A DNA stretch of 35,948 bases from Haliea salexigens DSM 19537 (GCF_000423125.1 NZ_AUHJ01000024.1:1-35948), one strand, 5' to 3'. Shown: positions 1-8,507, numbered from the stretch's first letter. Program-made: numbers and translations. Notes: generated by a model not told the origin, from the letters alone.

Positions 1-289
1 GTTCGAGAGTATCGAAGCAGCGCGCGCCTGGGTCTATGAGTTCGTTACCTGGTACAACAATGAGCATCGTCACAGTGCGATTAAATACGTGACGCCGGCA
101 CAGCGCCATGCTGGTCTCGATAGTGAGTTACTGCGGCAGAGGAAAGCAGTTTACGAAGCGGCGAAAGCCGCACATCCACAACGGTGGTCTGGCCCGACAC
201 GTGATTGGGAAAGGACCGACGAGGTCTGGCTGAACCCACCGAAAGAATTGTGCACTGAGAAACCATCATTGGCTAAGGCTGCATAATCA
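1..289 (+). mobile_element. IS3-family insertion sequence, right-end fragment
   Basis: The window opens inside an insertion sequence. The coding frame from base 2 is the C-terminal end of an IS3-type transposase. The element seems to end at the CA dinucleotide near 288-289, just after the transposase stop codon, which fits the TG...CA termini of IS3 elements. From about 290 the minus-strand frame reads as a TonB-dependent receptor, so the element was inserted into that gene. The left end and any target duplication lie outside the window, so the exact boundary is inferred. Confidence 0.75.
2..286 (+). CDS. IS3-family transposase (OrfB/DDE integrase core), C-terminal part
   Basis: Partial gene entering from the left edge. 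The reading frame is open from base 2 to the TAA at 284-286, giving about 94 residues. It carries the typical end of an IS3 OrfB: a segment starting FESIEAARAWVYEF, then WYNNEHRHSAIKYVTPAQRH, which follows the last catalytic glutamate of the DDE integrase core, then a Trp-rich tail (RWSGPTRDWERTDEVWLNPP) seen in several IS3 subgroups. The catalytic residues themselves lie upstream of the window. OrfB is normally made by frameshifting from OrfA and cuts and joins the IS ends. Whether the full element is intact cannot be judged here. Confidence 0.85.
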   Translation, partial: FESIEAARAWVYEFVTWYNNEHRHSAIKYVTPAQRHAGLDSELLRQRKAVYEAAKAAHPQRWSGPTRDWERTDEVWLNPPKELCTEKPSLAKAA

Positions 290-1962
290 ATGAACGCGAC
301 ATCTTTGTTGACAAACACCGGCCCCAAATGGTCAGTGTCGCCGGCATCGTAATCCACGGCATAGGTCCACATCCGCTCGGTTTCGTACACATCGGGCAGT
401 CGTTCAGACCGGGCATGCATGGCCCGCAGTACAAGATTTTCCTGCAGCTGGTAGTTCGCAGCAACGCGGTAGGACAGTGCCTCGTCGCTGTCCACTGTGC
501 TGGTGGATTCCCATGCCAGCGTGCCATTGAACACCCAGCGTGGGGAGGGCGTGTAGCGCAGAGTATCGTAGAGATGCACCGTATCCTGGTCGACCTCGCC
601 ATTGAGATAGGTCTGGGAGGTGACATCGTTGCGGGTGTAGGCCAGCCCGAAGACGTTCTCGAGCGTGTTGGAGAGTCGGGAGACCACATTGCCGTTCAGC
701 TCGTAGCGATCCTCGTCCAGGTCCTGATCAGTGAATCCGCACCGCTCCTCCAACAGGCTCAGACCGTAGCGTTGCAGGTAAGGGCCTAGTGCATCAATGG
801 TGGCCTGCTCTTGTTTGGATGGTGTCTGAATCAGTGAATGGTCCAGGACCAGGTTGCCCGACAGCATGGCGCCGACGACCGCGATCTGATCCCGCATATC
901 AAAGTGGACTGAGGGTAGGGCATCGACTTCGGCAACCCGCGGATCAAAGGCAAAGTTGTTACCACACAGGCTAATGGCCTGATCGCGTGCGTAGGTGCTG
1001 GCGTTCAGGCCCACGGTGATGTTGTGTCCGATATCGCCGGTGTAGGCTGCGCCGTGCAGCTCCGCAGAGAAAAACCCGCTCGTCTCATCTGCGTCCGGTG
1101 ACACCCGGAAATGGCTGAGTGCCACCGCCAGGAAAGGGTCATCAGAATTCAGGTGATCGAATCCCGGAATTTGGTAACTCGAATCCGCGTAGGAGCCGGC
1201 GACGTCGAGCATCCAATTCGCGCTGAGCCGGTGTTCGAGATTCATCATGACCGAGTCGGTGGCGACGTCATTCTCGTAGTTGCCTTCAAAATCCACGGCG
1301 CCATCGAAGCCGTTGTTTTCCCGATGAAAGTACCGCAATCCCAGCTGACTTTCACCGAATTGCCAACCGCCCTTCAGGAACAGGTCCCGGGTTTGCCCCT
1401 CGCCGATCCGGGTCGAGCCATAGAGACCGCGTGTGGCGAGGGTGTCCTGAATCAGGTTTAAGGTGGAGGTCATGGCATTGGTGCCGTACTCGGGACTGGG
1501 ACCTCGGACGACCTCGATGTAATTCAGGTCTTGCAGGTCCAGGGGCAGGCGGTACCAGTGGGCGCCGGCGTAGCCGGGGCGCTGCAGGCGATTGGAGTTA
1601 TACAGGACCTCGCTGCGCCGCGGCACGTTGACATTGGCCCCATGGTAGCCGACGGAGACATCGGAGCCGTGGGTCTCGCTCACCATCATACCGGGCACCA
1701 GCCGTAGGGCATCGACCATGTCTGTGATGCCCAGTTTGCGCAGGGTGGCGACTTCCAGCTGCGTGGCCGCGTTTGGTGTGTCGAGGTAGGAGGATTGCAT
1801 GCGGGCTGGCGTGATGAAGAAGGTACCGCTGTCTGTAGTGATGATCACGTCGTCTGCTGGGTCGGGAACGAGGGGGAATTCCTCGAGCGACTCTTGAGCC
1901 TGCGCGTAGAAAGTGAACAGCGCGGCTCCGAGCGCGCACCCGATTTTAAAGGATGATGTCAT
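290..1962 (-). pseudogene. TonB-dependent outer-membrane receptor, 3' end lost to IS3 insertion
   Basis: The start at 1962 gives a signal peptide of about 22 residues (MTSSFKIGCALGAALFTFYAQA). An N-terminal plug domain follows: LRKLGITDMVDALRLVPGM, then LNYIEVVRGPSPEYGTNAM, the usual IEVIRGP...G pattern. After it come beta-strand-rich repeats of a 22-strand barrel. These receptors import siderophores, haem, vitamin B12 or other ligands using TonB energy; the ligand cannot be read from this sequence. About 557 codons survive. At about 290 the frame runs into the insertion sequence and reaches a stop at 151, adding roughly 46 foreign residues. The last barrel strands and the C-terminal aromatic needed for assembly are therefore missing, and the gene is probably non-functional. 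Confidence 0.85.
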
Positions 1963-2019
1963 GGCATCAGCGTGTTTTTCCGTCCCGCTATTCAACGTAG
2001 ACGGAGACGGCAATGAGCA

Positions 2020-2037
2020 CAAGGCGTGATGGCCTTG
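2020..2037 (-). terminator. Weak hairpin downstream of the cyclotransferase-like gene
   Basis: CAAGGC at 2020-2025 pairs with GCCTTG at 2032-2037 around a 6-nt loop, just after the stop of the leftward gene ending at 2058. There is no T-run on the minus strand after it, so it is at best a weak terminator or a chance hairpin in the leader of the receptor gene. Confidence 0.2.
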
Positions 2038-2057
2038 CCTCGTGACCCGAACGGGCT

Positions 2058-2711
2058 TCAGGTGCGCGCGAAGACCCATACCGCGGTTTGGATCAGGGCA
2101 CCAAAGCATTCCGAGACAACAGGGAAATAGGCTCCCTGAGCCGGATCGTAACGCTCAACGACCTCGACGGGCATCTCGTACTGCTGGGCGGCCTCGTGCA
2201 TGTAGTTGAGGTAGCGCCGCGAGGGCAGGGCGGGCGTGACGAGACTGGGTTTGGAGATCAGGGTTCTGGCCTGCGCGGTGGACCCGTCCTGGAAAGTCAC
2301 CGTGACGTCGCGGATAGCGTAGGCGTCTCCTTCGCTATCAATGATGCGCGCAAATTCGTCTTCGCGCAGGCGGTGATAGACCCCGTAGGCCATGGCGCCG
2401 GGTGCTGCCGTCAGATTGGCAAAGGCCGGCTCCAGCGGCGGCATCCCGTCCAGGTCGAAGGTGACCGCGTAATCCGCGAGGGCCGCCATCCGGCTCTGGG
2501 CCCGGTCGATACCCCTTACCCGGGTGAAGTAGCGATCATTCATGTTGGAGCCGTAGGCAAAATAGCCCACGGTGGCCGCAGGATCCGGTACCGGGGCTTT
2601 TCCGGGTAGCTGGAAAGAGAGATTCAGGCCGAGCACGATGGCAATCGGCAGGCCAAAGATCAGCCCGACCACCCAGCGCAGGATGGCGCCGCGCTCCGCC
2701 TGGGCTCCCAT
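2058..2711 (-). CDS. Membrane-anchored gamma-glutamylcyclotransferase-like protein
   Basis: A 217-residue protein starting at 2711, four bases from the stop codon (2715-2713) of the upstream gene, so the two are translationally coupled. One membrane helix lies at about residues 11-33 (WVVGLIFGLPIAIVLGLNL). Next is YFAYGSNM at 50-57, the hallmark nucleotide- and glutamyl-binding loop of the GGCT/AIG2 fold. IIDSEGDAYAIRDVTV further on holds the expected catalytic glutamate. The family cyclises gamma-glutamyl amines to 5-oxoproline or acts on related amide substrates. The N-terminal anchor is unusual because most family members are soluble, and the active domain could face either side. A longer in-frame start at 2822 would overlap the upstream gene and is less likely. 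Substrate unknown. Confidence 0.7.
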   Translation of the reverse strand: MGAQAERGAILRWVVGLIFGLPIAIVLGLNLSFQLPGKAPVPDPAATVGYFAYGSNMNDRYFTRVRGIDRAQSRMAALADYAVTFDLDGMPPLEPAFANLTAAPGAMAYGVYHRLREDEFARIIDSEGDAYAIRDVTVTFQDGSTAQARTLISKPSLVTPALPSRRYLNYMHEAAQQYEMPVEVVERYDPAQGAYFPVVSECFGALIQTAVWVFART

Positions 2712-2712
2712 G

Positions 2713-3282
2713 CTAGATCGCATCAAGTCTCGCGAGTTCAAGGAAGGCCGCCGCCGTTGCCAGCACCGTGTGTTCATCCGGGGCAGGTCCTTTGCCGACC
2801 TTGATCGCGTAATAGCGGGCAACCCGGACCACCACCTTGGTCCAGAGCAGCAATTGGTCCGGTTCCAGGGGATCCAGCCCTTTGTCCTTCATCGCGCGAG
2901 CCACTACGGTCTGTACAAACCCCTGCTGGGGTGGCGTCAGCCCGCTACGGGCCAGTTCGGCGTTCACGTCCAGGGCCACGTATTTGCCGGTCAAGTAATC
3001 GAGTAGCTCATCCTGGGTTACGTTCACCGGGTAATGGGTGGTGATGTAATTGACGAGGGTCGAGAGGTTGCTGCGCCGGGGTTTGGTACCGGTGAACCAG
3101 GCGCCAGCCGACACAGGACGGATCTCGGCCGCCTGGACCAGCCATGTCGAGCGTCCCTGGCCTTGGGGTGGCACAGATAGCGCGTCCAGCAGAGCATTGA
3201 GGCGATCCGCGAAGGCCGAGTGAGTCCGCGCCATTGTCTCCAGGTCGAGCAGCATGCTCTGTGTCACTAAGGAGGTCGCCAT
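2713..3282 (-). CDS. Hypothetical protein, coupled to the cyclotransferase-like gene
   Basis: A 189-residue soluble-looking protein with no family I recognise. The start at 3282 has an AGGAG ribosome site a few bases upstream. The C-terminal half is predicted largely helical (VTQDELLDYLTGKYVALDV and later segments), with no signal peptide, membrane helix or clear catalytic motif. It is the first gene of a leftward pair with the GGCT-like gene and is divergent from the Cro-like regulator at 3483, so the two directions may share control. It could be part of the ICE cargo or of the chromosomal flank; the sequence does not decide. Confidence 0.55.
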   Translation of the reverse strand: MATSLVTQSMLLDLETMARTHSAFADRLNALLDALSVPPQGQGRSTWLVQAAEIRPVSAGAWFTGTKPRRSNLSTLVNYITTHYPVNVTQDELLDYLTGKYVALDVNAELARSGLTPPQQGFVQTVVARAMKDKGLDPLEPDQLLLWTKVVVRVARYYAIKVGKGPAPDEHTVLATAAAFLELARLDAI

Positions 3283-3482
3283 GGGCTCCTGCTTCGTTGT
3301 TGTGCCGGGGTGTCAAATAATTCTACAGACATTGTTGACAAGAATGAAGTTATATACAAACCTATAAACCGATACTAAAACCTAATGTGCAGTGATCCTA
3401 ACCTAAGGCTCCGATCGCGGCACACACCGGTAGTCCCCCCTCAATAGATGAGGGCGGCTGTATTGGATAGGGAGGCGTGAGC
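3283..3482. promoter_or_regulatory. Divergent control region upstream of the Cro-like gene
   Basis: A 200-bp AT-rich gap between divergent genes. It contains an inverted pair TGTCAA (3311-3316) and TTGACA (3335-3340), with centres 24 bp apart, so TTGACA -35-like hexamers point outward in both directions. TATAAA lies at 3363-3368, but its spacing from the right-hand TTGACA (22 bp) is too long for a standard sigma-70 promoter. Three CCTAA motifs lie between 3380 and 3410. The ribosome site GGAGG at 3471-3475 serves the gene at 3483. The pairing suggests an operator, possibly for the Cro-like protein itself. Confidence 0.4.
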
Positions 3483-3704
3483 ATGTCTGTCGATGAAGTG
3501 ATCCGGTATTTCGGGAACAACGCCTCGGCGGCGGCCCGTGCCCTGAATACCACTCCGCATAACATTTATCGCTGGCGCCGCGAGGGCCAGGTCCCCCGCG
3601 GCCGTCAGTACGAGCTGCACCTCAAAACACGGGGTGAACTGCAAGCAGATGGCTTTGATCCCGACGCCGACTACCTGGCCATTGGGCGGACGTTGGCCCA
3701 ATGA
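3483..3704 (+). CDS. Cro-like helix-turn-helix regulator
   Basis: A 73-residue protein. ATG at 3483 is chosen over an in-frame GTG at 3477 because GGAGG (3471-3475) sits 7 bases before the ATG but only one base before the GTG. The sequence matches the phage P22 Cro/YdaS pattern: VIRYFGNNASAAARALNTT is a helix-turn-helix first half, followed by IYRWRREGQVPRGRQYELHL, where the Trp and the IP-like turn precede a final helix and KTRGEL. Such proteins bind operators as dimers, usually beside a divergent promoter. Its position as first gene before the transfer operon, overlapping the next gene by 4 bases, makes it a candidate regulator of conjugation or of the divergent pair to its left. Confidence 0.75.
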   Translation: MSVDEVIRYFGNNASAAARALNTTPHNIYRWRREGQVPRGRQYELHLKTRGELQADGFDPDADYLAIGRTLAQ

Positions 3705-4372
3705 GATGGCAACTGGCAGCCAGTCTCGTGGTGATATCCGCCGTGGTGTTGGCTGATCCGGCCACCGTTGTGACCACTGCCGAGGTGCCGCTGTCGGAGG
3801 TTGCCCGCCAATGGGGTTTGAGCGAAGCGGACTATCGGCGTTACCAGGCCATCATGGCGGGGCAGCGGGGCCAATGGACGCCGGGCCTGGACCCCATCAC
3901 CGCCCTCGGGGTGAGCACCGACTCGGCAGAAGAGCGTAAGCGCTTTGCTGAACTGTTCGTAGCGACCGAGTTTGAGCGTACGCACAAGGAGCTTGCCTTC
4001 CAGCGCGCAGTGGATGCCGCCTGGCAGCGCCTGTATCCGGACACGCCCCGACTGCACCTCGCCGCTCAGGCAACACAGCAAAGTAGTCGTTATCAACGTA
4101 TGGCACTGATCCTGCGCCGGAACGGCAAGGCAGGGCATGAGCGCCTGCAAACACTGCTGACCAATCCGTCGGTACCCGTGGACGTGCACGTGGTTGGCAC
4201 CCAGGGGAGCGACCGCGCGTTGCGCGCGTGGGCGGCGAGTTTCCCGTCCCTGATAACGGCACTGAACGCCGGACAGGCCACACTGAATCACGGAAATCAA
4301 TTTCGGGCGGAGCTGGATTTGCCCGCCATCTACCGCAAGAACGGAGCCGGTCAATGGACGCGCGTCGAGTAA
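3701..4372 (+). CDS. Integrating conjugative element protein, TIGR03759 (PFL_4693) family
   Basis: A 223-residue protein with a signal peptide (MRWQLAASLVVISAVVLADP), so it is exported. It carries the family's WGLSEADYRRYQAIMAGQRG segment and later FAELFVATEFERTHKELAFQ. The family occurs only in ICEs of the PFGI-1/pKLC102 kind, next to a lytic transglycosylase and the TIGR03765 protein, exactly as here. Its biochemical role is unknown; it probably works in the periplasm with the transfer apparatus. ATGA overlap with the regulator upstream and an 18-base overlap with the transglycosylase downstream indicate one operon. Confidence 0.85.
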   Translation: MRWQLAASLVVISAVVLADPATVVTTAEVPLSEVARQWGLSEADYRRYQAIMAGQRGQWTPGLDPITALGVSTDSAEERKRFAELFVATEFERTHKELAFQRAVDAAWQRLYPDTPRLHLAAQATQQSSRYQRMALILRRNGKAGHERLQTLLTNPSVPVDVHVVGTQGSDRALRAWAASFPSLITALNAGQATLNHGNQFRAELDLPAIYRKNGAGQWTRVE

Positions 4373-4944
4373 TGCGCTGGCTGGGGGCCTGTCTGCTGAG
4401 TCTGGCGACAACGGCAGCGCAGGCGGACCGTTCACACTTTGATGCGGTAGCGGCCTATGTTGGTGTGCCACCGGATATCTTGTATGCCATGGCCCTGGCG
4501 GAGTCCGGCCGGGTCGATGGTGATCAGTTCGCGCCCTGGCCCTGGACCCTGAATATCGCGGGCGAGGCCCATTACTACCCGGACCGGGCCAGTTTGTTTG
4601 CGGCCCTGATGGCAGCACTGCAAGCGCAAGAACTGCGCATTGATGTCGGCCCGCTGCAACTCAACTGGTACTGGCAGTTTGAGCGAATCGCATCGCCCTG
4701 GCGACTCACCGACCCGGTGGTGAATGCCAAACTCGCGGCAGTGTTCCTCAAGGAACAATTTAGGGAGGGTGAGGACTGGTGGCTGGCGGTGGGGCGCTAT
4801 CACCGCCCCCGTGACGCAACGGCACAGGACCGGGCAATCCGTGAGGCTTACCGGACCCGCGTACAGCACCTGCACGACCAGTACGTAGCGCCATCCGCGA
4901 AGCCCTCAGACCGGACGATCACGGAGGTGGCTGATGCGCGGTAG
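4354..4944 (+). CDS. Conjugation-associated lytic transglycosylase (SLT fold)
   Basis: A 196-residue protein. ATG at 4354 is preferred to ATG 4372 because GGAG lies 7 bases upstream; both starts are in frame. A signal peptide ends near residue 24 (TTAAQA). The SLT domain follows: YVGVPPDILYAMALAESG places the catalytic glutamate at residue 50, and IDVGPLQLNWYWQF matches the substrate-groove G-(L/M)-Q motif. Enzymes of this type cleave peptidoglycan to 1,6-anhydro products and open the cell wall so that the secretion channel can be built. It sits between the TIGR03759 and TIGR03765 genes, the standard order in these elements. Confidence 0.85.
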   Translation: MDARRVMRWLGACLLSLATTAAQADRSHFDAVAAYVGVPPDILYAMALAESGRVDGDQFAPWPWTLNIAGEAHYYPDRASLFAALMAALQAQELRIDVGPLQLNWYWQFERIASPWRLTDPVVNAKLAAVFLKEQFREGEDWWLAVGRYHRPRDATAQDRAIREAYRTRVQHLHDQYVAPSAKPSDRTITEVADAR

Positions 4945-5488
4945 CACAACCCACTGCGTGCTGGCGTTCTTGGCGGGCTCCATGAGCGCAGTCGTCCTTG
5001 CGGCGCACCCAGGCAAGGCGCCCGTGGTGGTGTTCGTTGGGTCGGACACGGTACCGACAGCCCCCTATATAGAAGGCGTGAACCGACCACGGCCTGTGCC
5101 CAACACCGATCGTCGCTTGCGCGCACCCGGCCCGGGCGTGACGCCCCTTCAGATGCGTCTGCCGCTCATGCCGGACACCTTGCAACCCGGCACACCCGCC
5201 GTGCACGAAACGACGGCTCCCGTAAGGCCTTTCTTCGTGATGGGCATGGACCGGCGCAGCCTGGACTGGTTGGCGCAGTCGCTGCCGACGCTACTCGATC
5301 TCAACGCAACGGGCCTGGTGGTTCAGGCTGCGAACCCGCGGGACTGGCAGTTATTGCGAGAGAAGGCCCGGGCCTCGGGCCTGTCGCTGTCGCTGATGCC
5401 GGACACCGGGCTGGCCGAGGCCTATGGTATTACGCGTTATCCAGTGTTGGTGGTGCCTGAGGGTACCGTCGTTGGGGAGGGCGGGTGA
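4934..5488 (+). CDS. Integrating conjugative element protein, TIGR03765 (PFL_4695) family
   Basis: A 184-residue exported protein (signal peptide to about residue 23, SAVVLAA). The C-terminal half has a thioredoxin-like ring: FFVMGMDRRSLDWLAQSLP, a segment with LNATGLVVQAANPRDWQLL, and a terminal YGITRYPVLVVPEG whose cis-proline-type RYPVLV is shared with TrbC/TraW-like transfer proteins. There is no CXXC, so it is not a classical redox enzyme. The family is restricted to ICEs of this class and lies just before traD. It overlaps the transglycosylase gene by 11 bases and traD by one base. Role inferred as periplasmic assembly factor. Confidence 0.8.
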   Translation: MRGSTTHCVLAFLAGSMSAVVLAAHPGKAPVVVFVGSDTVPTAPYIEGVNRPRPVPNTDRRLRAPGPGVTPLQMRLPLMPDTLQPGTPAVHETTAPVRPFFVMGMDRRSLDWLAQSLPTLLDLNATGLVVQAANPRDWQLLREKARASGLSLSLMPDTGLAEAYGITRYPVLVVPEGTVVGEGG

Positions 5489-7524
5489 TGAGCGCACCCA
5501 TCGAAGCGCTGCTGCGCCCGCCGGTGGAATACTCCGCCATCGCAACGCATACCTCACTGGCGCTGCTGGGGATTGGGGCGCCCCAGGTGCTGTTACTGTC
5601 GGGTGGCGTCGGTTATGGCCTGGCTGCTGCGTGTTCGTTGCGTGCCCTGTGGTTGAGCCGGCGTGTGACGCGTCTGCTGCGCTACCAGCGCCGCCTGCGG
5701 GTACTGCCCACCTATCGACTCCACCCTAAAAATCTCCCCGCGCCGAAAGGCGAGCTGTTCCTCGGCCGCGGCTTTCAGTGGCGGACACAACACACCCAGC
5801 GCTATGCCGATACCCAGCGCACTGAACACAGTCACTTCGACCGGCGCGGTCCGTTCTATCACGCTGTCCGCACCGGGGCGGACGCCCTCGCGAAGACGCC
5901 GCTGCGGCCATTGATAAAGCCCTTCAATAGTCAGTGGCTGTTAAACCCCTTTCCGCCCCGACCCTACGTGGAAGGCAGCCCAGAGCTGCACGGAGTCGGT
6001 CTCTATGAACAAGAAACCGACGTCACCCTGCAGCAGGCCGAACGCGTTGCCCACACCTTTGTGGTGGGTACCACCCGGGTCGGTAAAACCCGCTTGCTGG
6101 AAGTCATCGCCAGCCAGGACATCCGTGGCGGCGAGGTGGTGATCGTGTTTGACCCCAAGGGCGACGGGGATCTGCTCGCGCGTTTGTATACCGAGGCCCG
6201 GCGCGCTGGCAGGGCAGGGGAGTTTCAGGTCTTTCATCTGGGTTTTCCGGAGCAATCGGTGACCTACAACCCGGTGGGTTCCTTCTCCCGGGTCACTGAG
6301 GTGGCCAGCCGCATCGCCGGACAGTTACCCAATGAAGGCAACTCCGCCGCCTTTCGGGAGTTCGCCTGGCGCTACGTTAATGTGCTTGCCCAGGTTCTCG
6401 ATGTCCTCGGCGAGCCGATCAACTACCAGGTCCTGCTGGAGTGCAGTACTGACATTGACGCGTTGGTCGTGCGCTACCTCGCCTGCGTGGCAGGCCAGCA
6501 ACAGTGTGAGGACTGGGCAGAGCAGGTCGCCGATCTGGTCGCCAGTGCCGCCAAAATGCCAACCCAGTACAAGGGGCGCGATCGTACCGCCTGGGCCAGT
6601 GTGGAGTTATTCCGGCGCAACGCCTTGAGTGATCCCACCGCCACCTCGTTGATCAAGACCTTCGAGCACGACAAGAGCCACTTCGACAAACTGGTCGCCA
6701 GCCTTTATCCCCTGCTGGAAAAGCTGACCTCCGGCCCGGTGGCGCGTCTGCTCTCACCGGAGAGCAATCCGGACGACACCACCGAACGCCTGTCCTGGAA
6801 GCGGGTGATCGAGCGCGGCGGGATTGTCTATGTGGGCCTGGATGCCTTGAGTGATCCCGATGTGGCGAGCGCGGTGGGTAATGCCATGTTCGCGGATCTC
6901 ACCTCGGTGGCGGGCAGTCTGTACAAGGACGCCCAGCGCGGTGCGACCCTCAACAAGGTCTGTGTTCACGCCGATGAATTCAATGAGCTGGTGGGGCGGG
7001 AGTTTATTCCGCTCGCGAACAAGGCGGGCGGTGCCGGCTTTCAGCTGACGGTCTACACGCAAACTCTTTCTGACGTGATCGCCCGATTTGATAACCCGGC
7101 CCGGGCCGGTCAGGTGGTCGGCAACCTCGGCACCATCATCATGCTGCGCGTCAAAGAAAAAGCCACTGCGGAGCTGCTGACCGATCGCCTCAAAGAGGTC
7201 GAGATCAATCACCTGATGCTGGACTCCGGCAGTACTGACAGTGCTGATCCAGAGAGCGAGGTGCACTTTACCTCCAGCACCCGCCAGCGGATTTCCAGCC
7301 AGCGGGTACCGATGATCCACGCCGGCGATCTCGATGCGCTGCCCAAGGGCCACGCCTTTGCGTTGATTGCGGGGCGGCTCTACAAACTGCGCCTGCCGCT
7401 GTTCAGTGATGACGCGGAACTGCCCAGCGGCCTGCAAACCATGGTTGATGCGATGTGCCGGGACTATGTCCACGGCAATGTCGAAGGCTGGGCGCACACC
7501 ACGCCCCTGGGCTGGCAATCATGA
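5488..7524 (+). CDS. traD: Type IV coupling protein TraD (SXT/TOL subfamily)
   Basis: A 678-residue inner-membrane ATPase that brings the relaxase-DNA complex to the secretion channel. ATG at 5488 follows GGGGAGG (5474-5480) by 7 bases and is preferred to the GTG three bases upstream. Membrane segments lie within the first 60 residues. Walker A is VVGTTRVGKTRLLEV (near residues 193-205). VIVFDPKGDGD follows soon after, as in VirD4-type proteins. A later NKVCVHADEFNELVG supplies the Walker B-like acidic residues. Length and order (after TIGR03765, before TIGR03747) match ICE TraD proteins. No relaxase gene is visible in the window. Confidence 0.9.
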   Translation: MSAPIEALLRPPVEYSAIATHTSLALLGIGAPQVLLLSGGVGYGLAAACSLRALWLSRRVTRLLRYQRRLRVLPTYRLHPKNLPAPKGELFLGRGFQWRTQHTQRYADTQRTEHSHFDRRGPFYHAVRTGADALAKTPLRPLIKPFNSQWLLNPFPPRPYVEGSPELHGVGLYEQETDVTLQQAERVAHTFVVGTTRVGKTRLLEVIASQDIRGGEVVIVFDPKGDGDLLARLYTEARRAGRAGEFQVFHLGFPEQSVTYNPVGSFSRVTEVASRIAGQLPNEGNSAAFREFAWRYVNVLAQVLDVLGEPINYQVLLECSTDIDALVVRYLACVAGQQQCEDWAEQVADLVASAAKMPTQYKGRDRTAWASVELFRRNALSDPTATSLIKTFEHDKSHFDKLVASLYPLLEKLTSGPVARLLSPESNPDDTTERLSWKRVIERGGIVYVGLDALSDPDVASAVGNAMFADLTSVAGSLYKDAQRGATLNKVCVHADEFNELVGREFIPLANKAGGAGFQLTVYTQTLSDVIARFDNPARAGQVVGNLGTIIMLRVKEKATAELLTDRLKEVEINHLMLDSGSTDSADPESEVHFTSSTRQRISSQRVPMIHAGDLDALPKGHAFALIAGRLYKLRLPLFSDDAELPSGLQTMVDAMCRDYVHGNVEGWAHTTPLGWQS

Positions 7525-7548
7525 GGTGGCCGTCATGAGGGTTCGGGT

Positions 7549-8217
7549 ATGAGTCGCGAATCGGCAGCGCGCCCCGCGCGCGAGCAGACACCGAGCCGCC
7601 CCGTCCGCCGCGGGCCGATCAGTCTGAGCTTCGCCTTGATCAGTGCCTTGATCGGCGCGGCGCTGACCGCCGGGCTACTGTCGGTCCTGCTGGAGTGGGC
7701 CGGTATTGCGCTTGGCTGGTGGCCGGGCTCTCACAGTCGTGACCTCTTACTTACCGAGCGCGGTTATATCGAAGCCATCGACGACTACCCCCTGAGTCCC
7801 CTGCGCCCGACGCAGATCACCACGATGGCCTGGGGCCGGGTGGATGAGGGGCTGGCCCTGGTGGGTATCGGCGCCTCGGCCGGGGTGTATGTGGTGGCGG
7901 CCATCAACACGGTGAAGCTGCTGGTGCTGCGCAGTGTGATTGTGTTGCTGGCCTTGCCGGGCTACGCCCTGGCGATCGTGGCCGGGCTGTTCGAGGGCCT
8001 GGTGGCGCGGGACATCCGCAAGTTCACCGGTGGCCATGAGAGTGCCTATGTCTTTCACAAGGCGAAGCGCTGGGTGCTGCCGAGCGTAATGCTCACGGTG
8101 ACGCTCTACCTGATGCTGCCCTGGTCGATCCCGCCGGCGCTGCTGTTTGCACCCACCATGTGCCTGGCCGGTGCGATGACCTACATCGCCGCCAGCCGCT
8201 TCAAAAAGTTTGTGTAG
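7549..8217 (+). CDS. ICE membrane protein, TIGR03747 (PFL_4697) family
   Basis: A 222-residue polytopic membrane protein. The start at 7549 is supported by GAGGG 7 bases upstream. A basic N-terminus is followed by about four or five hydrophobic segments (ISLSFALISALIGAALTAGL; VKLLVLRSVIVLLALPGYAL; VMLTVTLYLMLPWSIPPALL). A loop with DIRKFTGGHESAYVFHKAKR is highly characteristic of the family. It lies 24 bases after traD and is conserved there in PFGI-1-like elements, suggesting a role with the coupling protein or entry regulation, but its function is unproven. Confidence 0.85.
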   Translation: MSRESAARPAREQTPSRPVRRGPISLSFALISALIGAALTAGLLSVLLEWAGIALGWWPGSHSRDLLLTERGYIEAIDDYPLSPLRPTQITTMAWGRVDEGLALVGIGASAGVYVVAAINTVKLLVLRSVIVLLALPGYALAIVAGLFEGLVARDIRKFTGGHESAYVFHKAKRWVLPSVMLTVTLYLMLPWSIPPALLFAPTMCLAGAMTYIAASRFKKFV

Positions 8218-8231
8218 GGAGGTCGCCACCG

Positions 8232-8492
8232 ATGCCGCAAATGAGCAGTGCACAACAGGCCGCCTTCAACGGTGCCAACGGCACGTCGAGTGCGACGGCG
8301 GTTCAGGTCCACGACCTGATCGTCGGCTCTCTGCTGGTACTGATGCTGATCTGGCTGGCCTGGGTGAGTCTGAGCGCCTACCAGTCACTACGCGTTCCGG
8401 GGACACGGGTCCTGGATGCGGGCGCCAAGGTAGCACGCGCCTTCTTTATCGCCGTCTTCATCATGGCGGTGGCAAACCTGAACTGGTCTTAA
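8232..8492 (+). CDS. ICE small membrane protein, TIGR03758 (PFL_4701) family
   Basis: An 86-residue protein. ATG at 8232 has GGGAGG (8217-8222) 9 bases upstream; a second in-frame ATG at 8241 is possible. A short polar Ser/Ala-rich N-terminus (MPQMSSAQQAAFNGANG) is followed by two membrane helices (LIVGSLLVLMLIWLAWVSL and ARAFFIAVFIMAVANL). The family lies next to the pilin-like TIGR03745 protein in these elements. A role in pilin or inner-membrane channel assembly is inferred from position only. Confidence 0.8.
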   Translation: MPQMSSAQQAAFNGANGTSSATAVQVHDLIVGSLLVLMLIWLAWVSLSAYQSLRVPGTRVLDAGAKVARAFFIAVFIMAVANLNWS

Positions 8493-8507
8493 CGAGAGGA
8501 AGTATCC

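Noticed and set aside
151-289. Continuation of the receptor frame to a stop at 151
   Set aside because: These codons lie in the insertion sequence on its non-coding strand; they are a chimeric tail, not receptor sequence.
328-1631. Plus-strand ORFs inside the receptor gene
   Set aside because: They are opposite-frame shadows of a GC-rich gene, without ribosome sites or recognisable domains.
3671-4618. A 315-codon minus-strand ORF opposite the TIGR03759 and transglycosylase genes
   Set aside because: Low-complexity Arg/Pro/Gly-rich translation typical of antisense GC-rich DNA; both genes on the other strand match known families.
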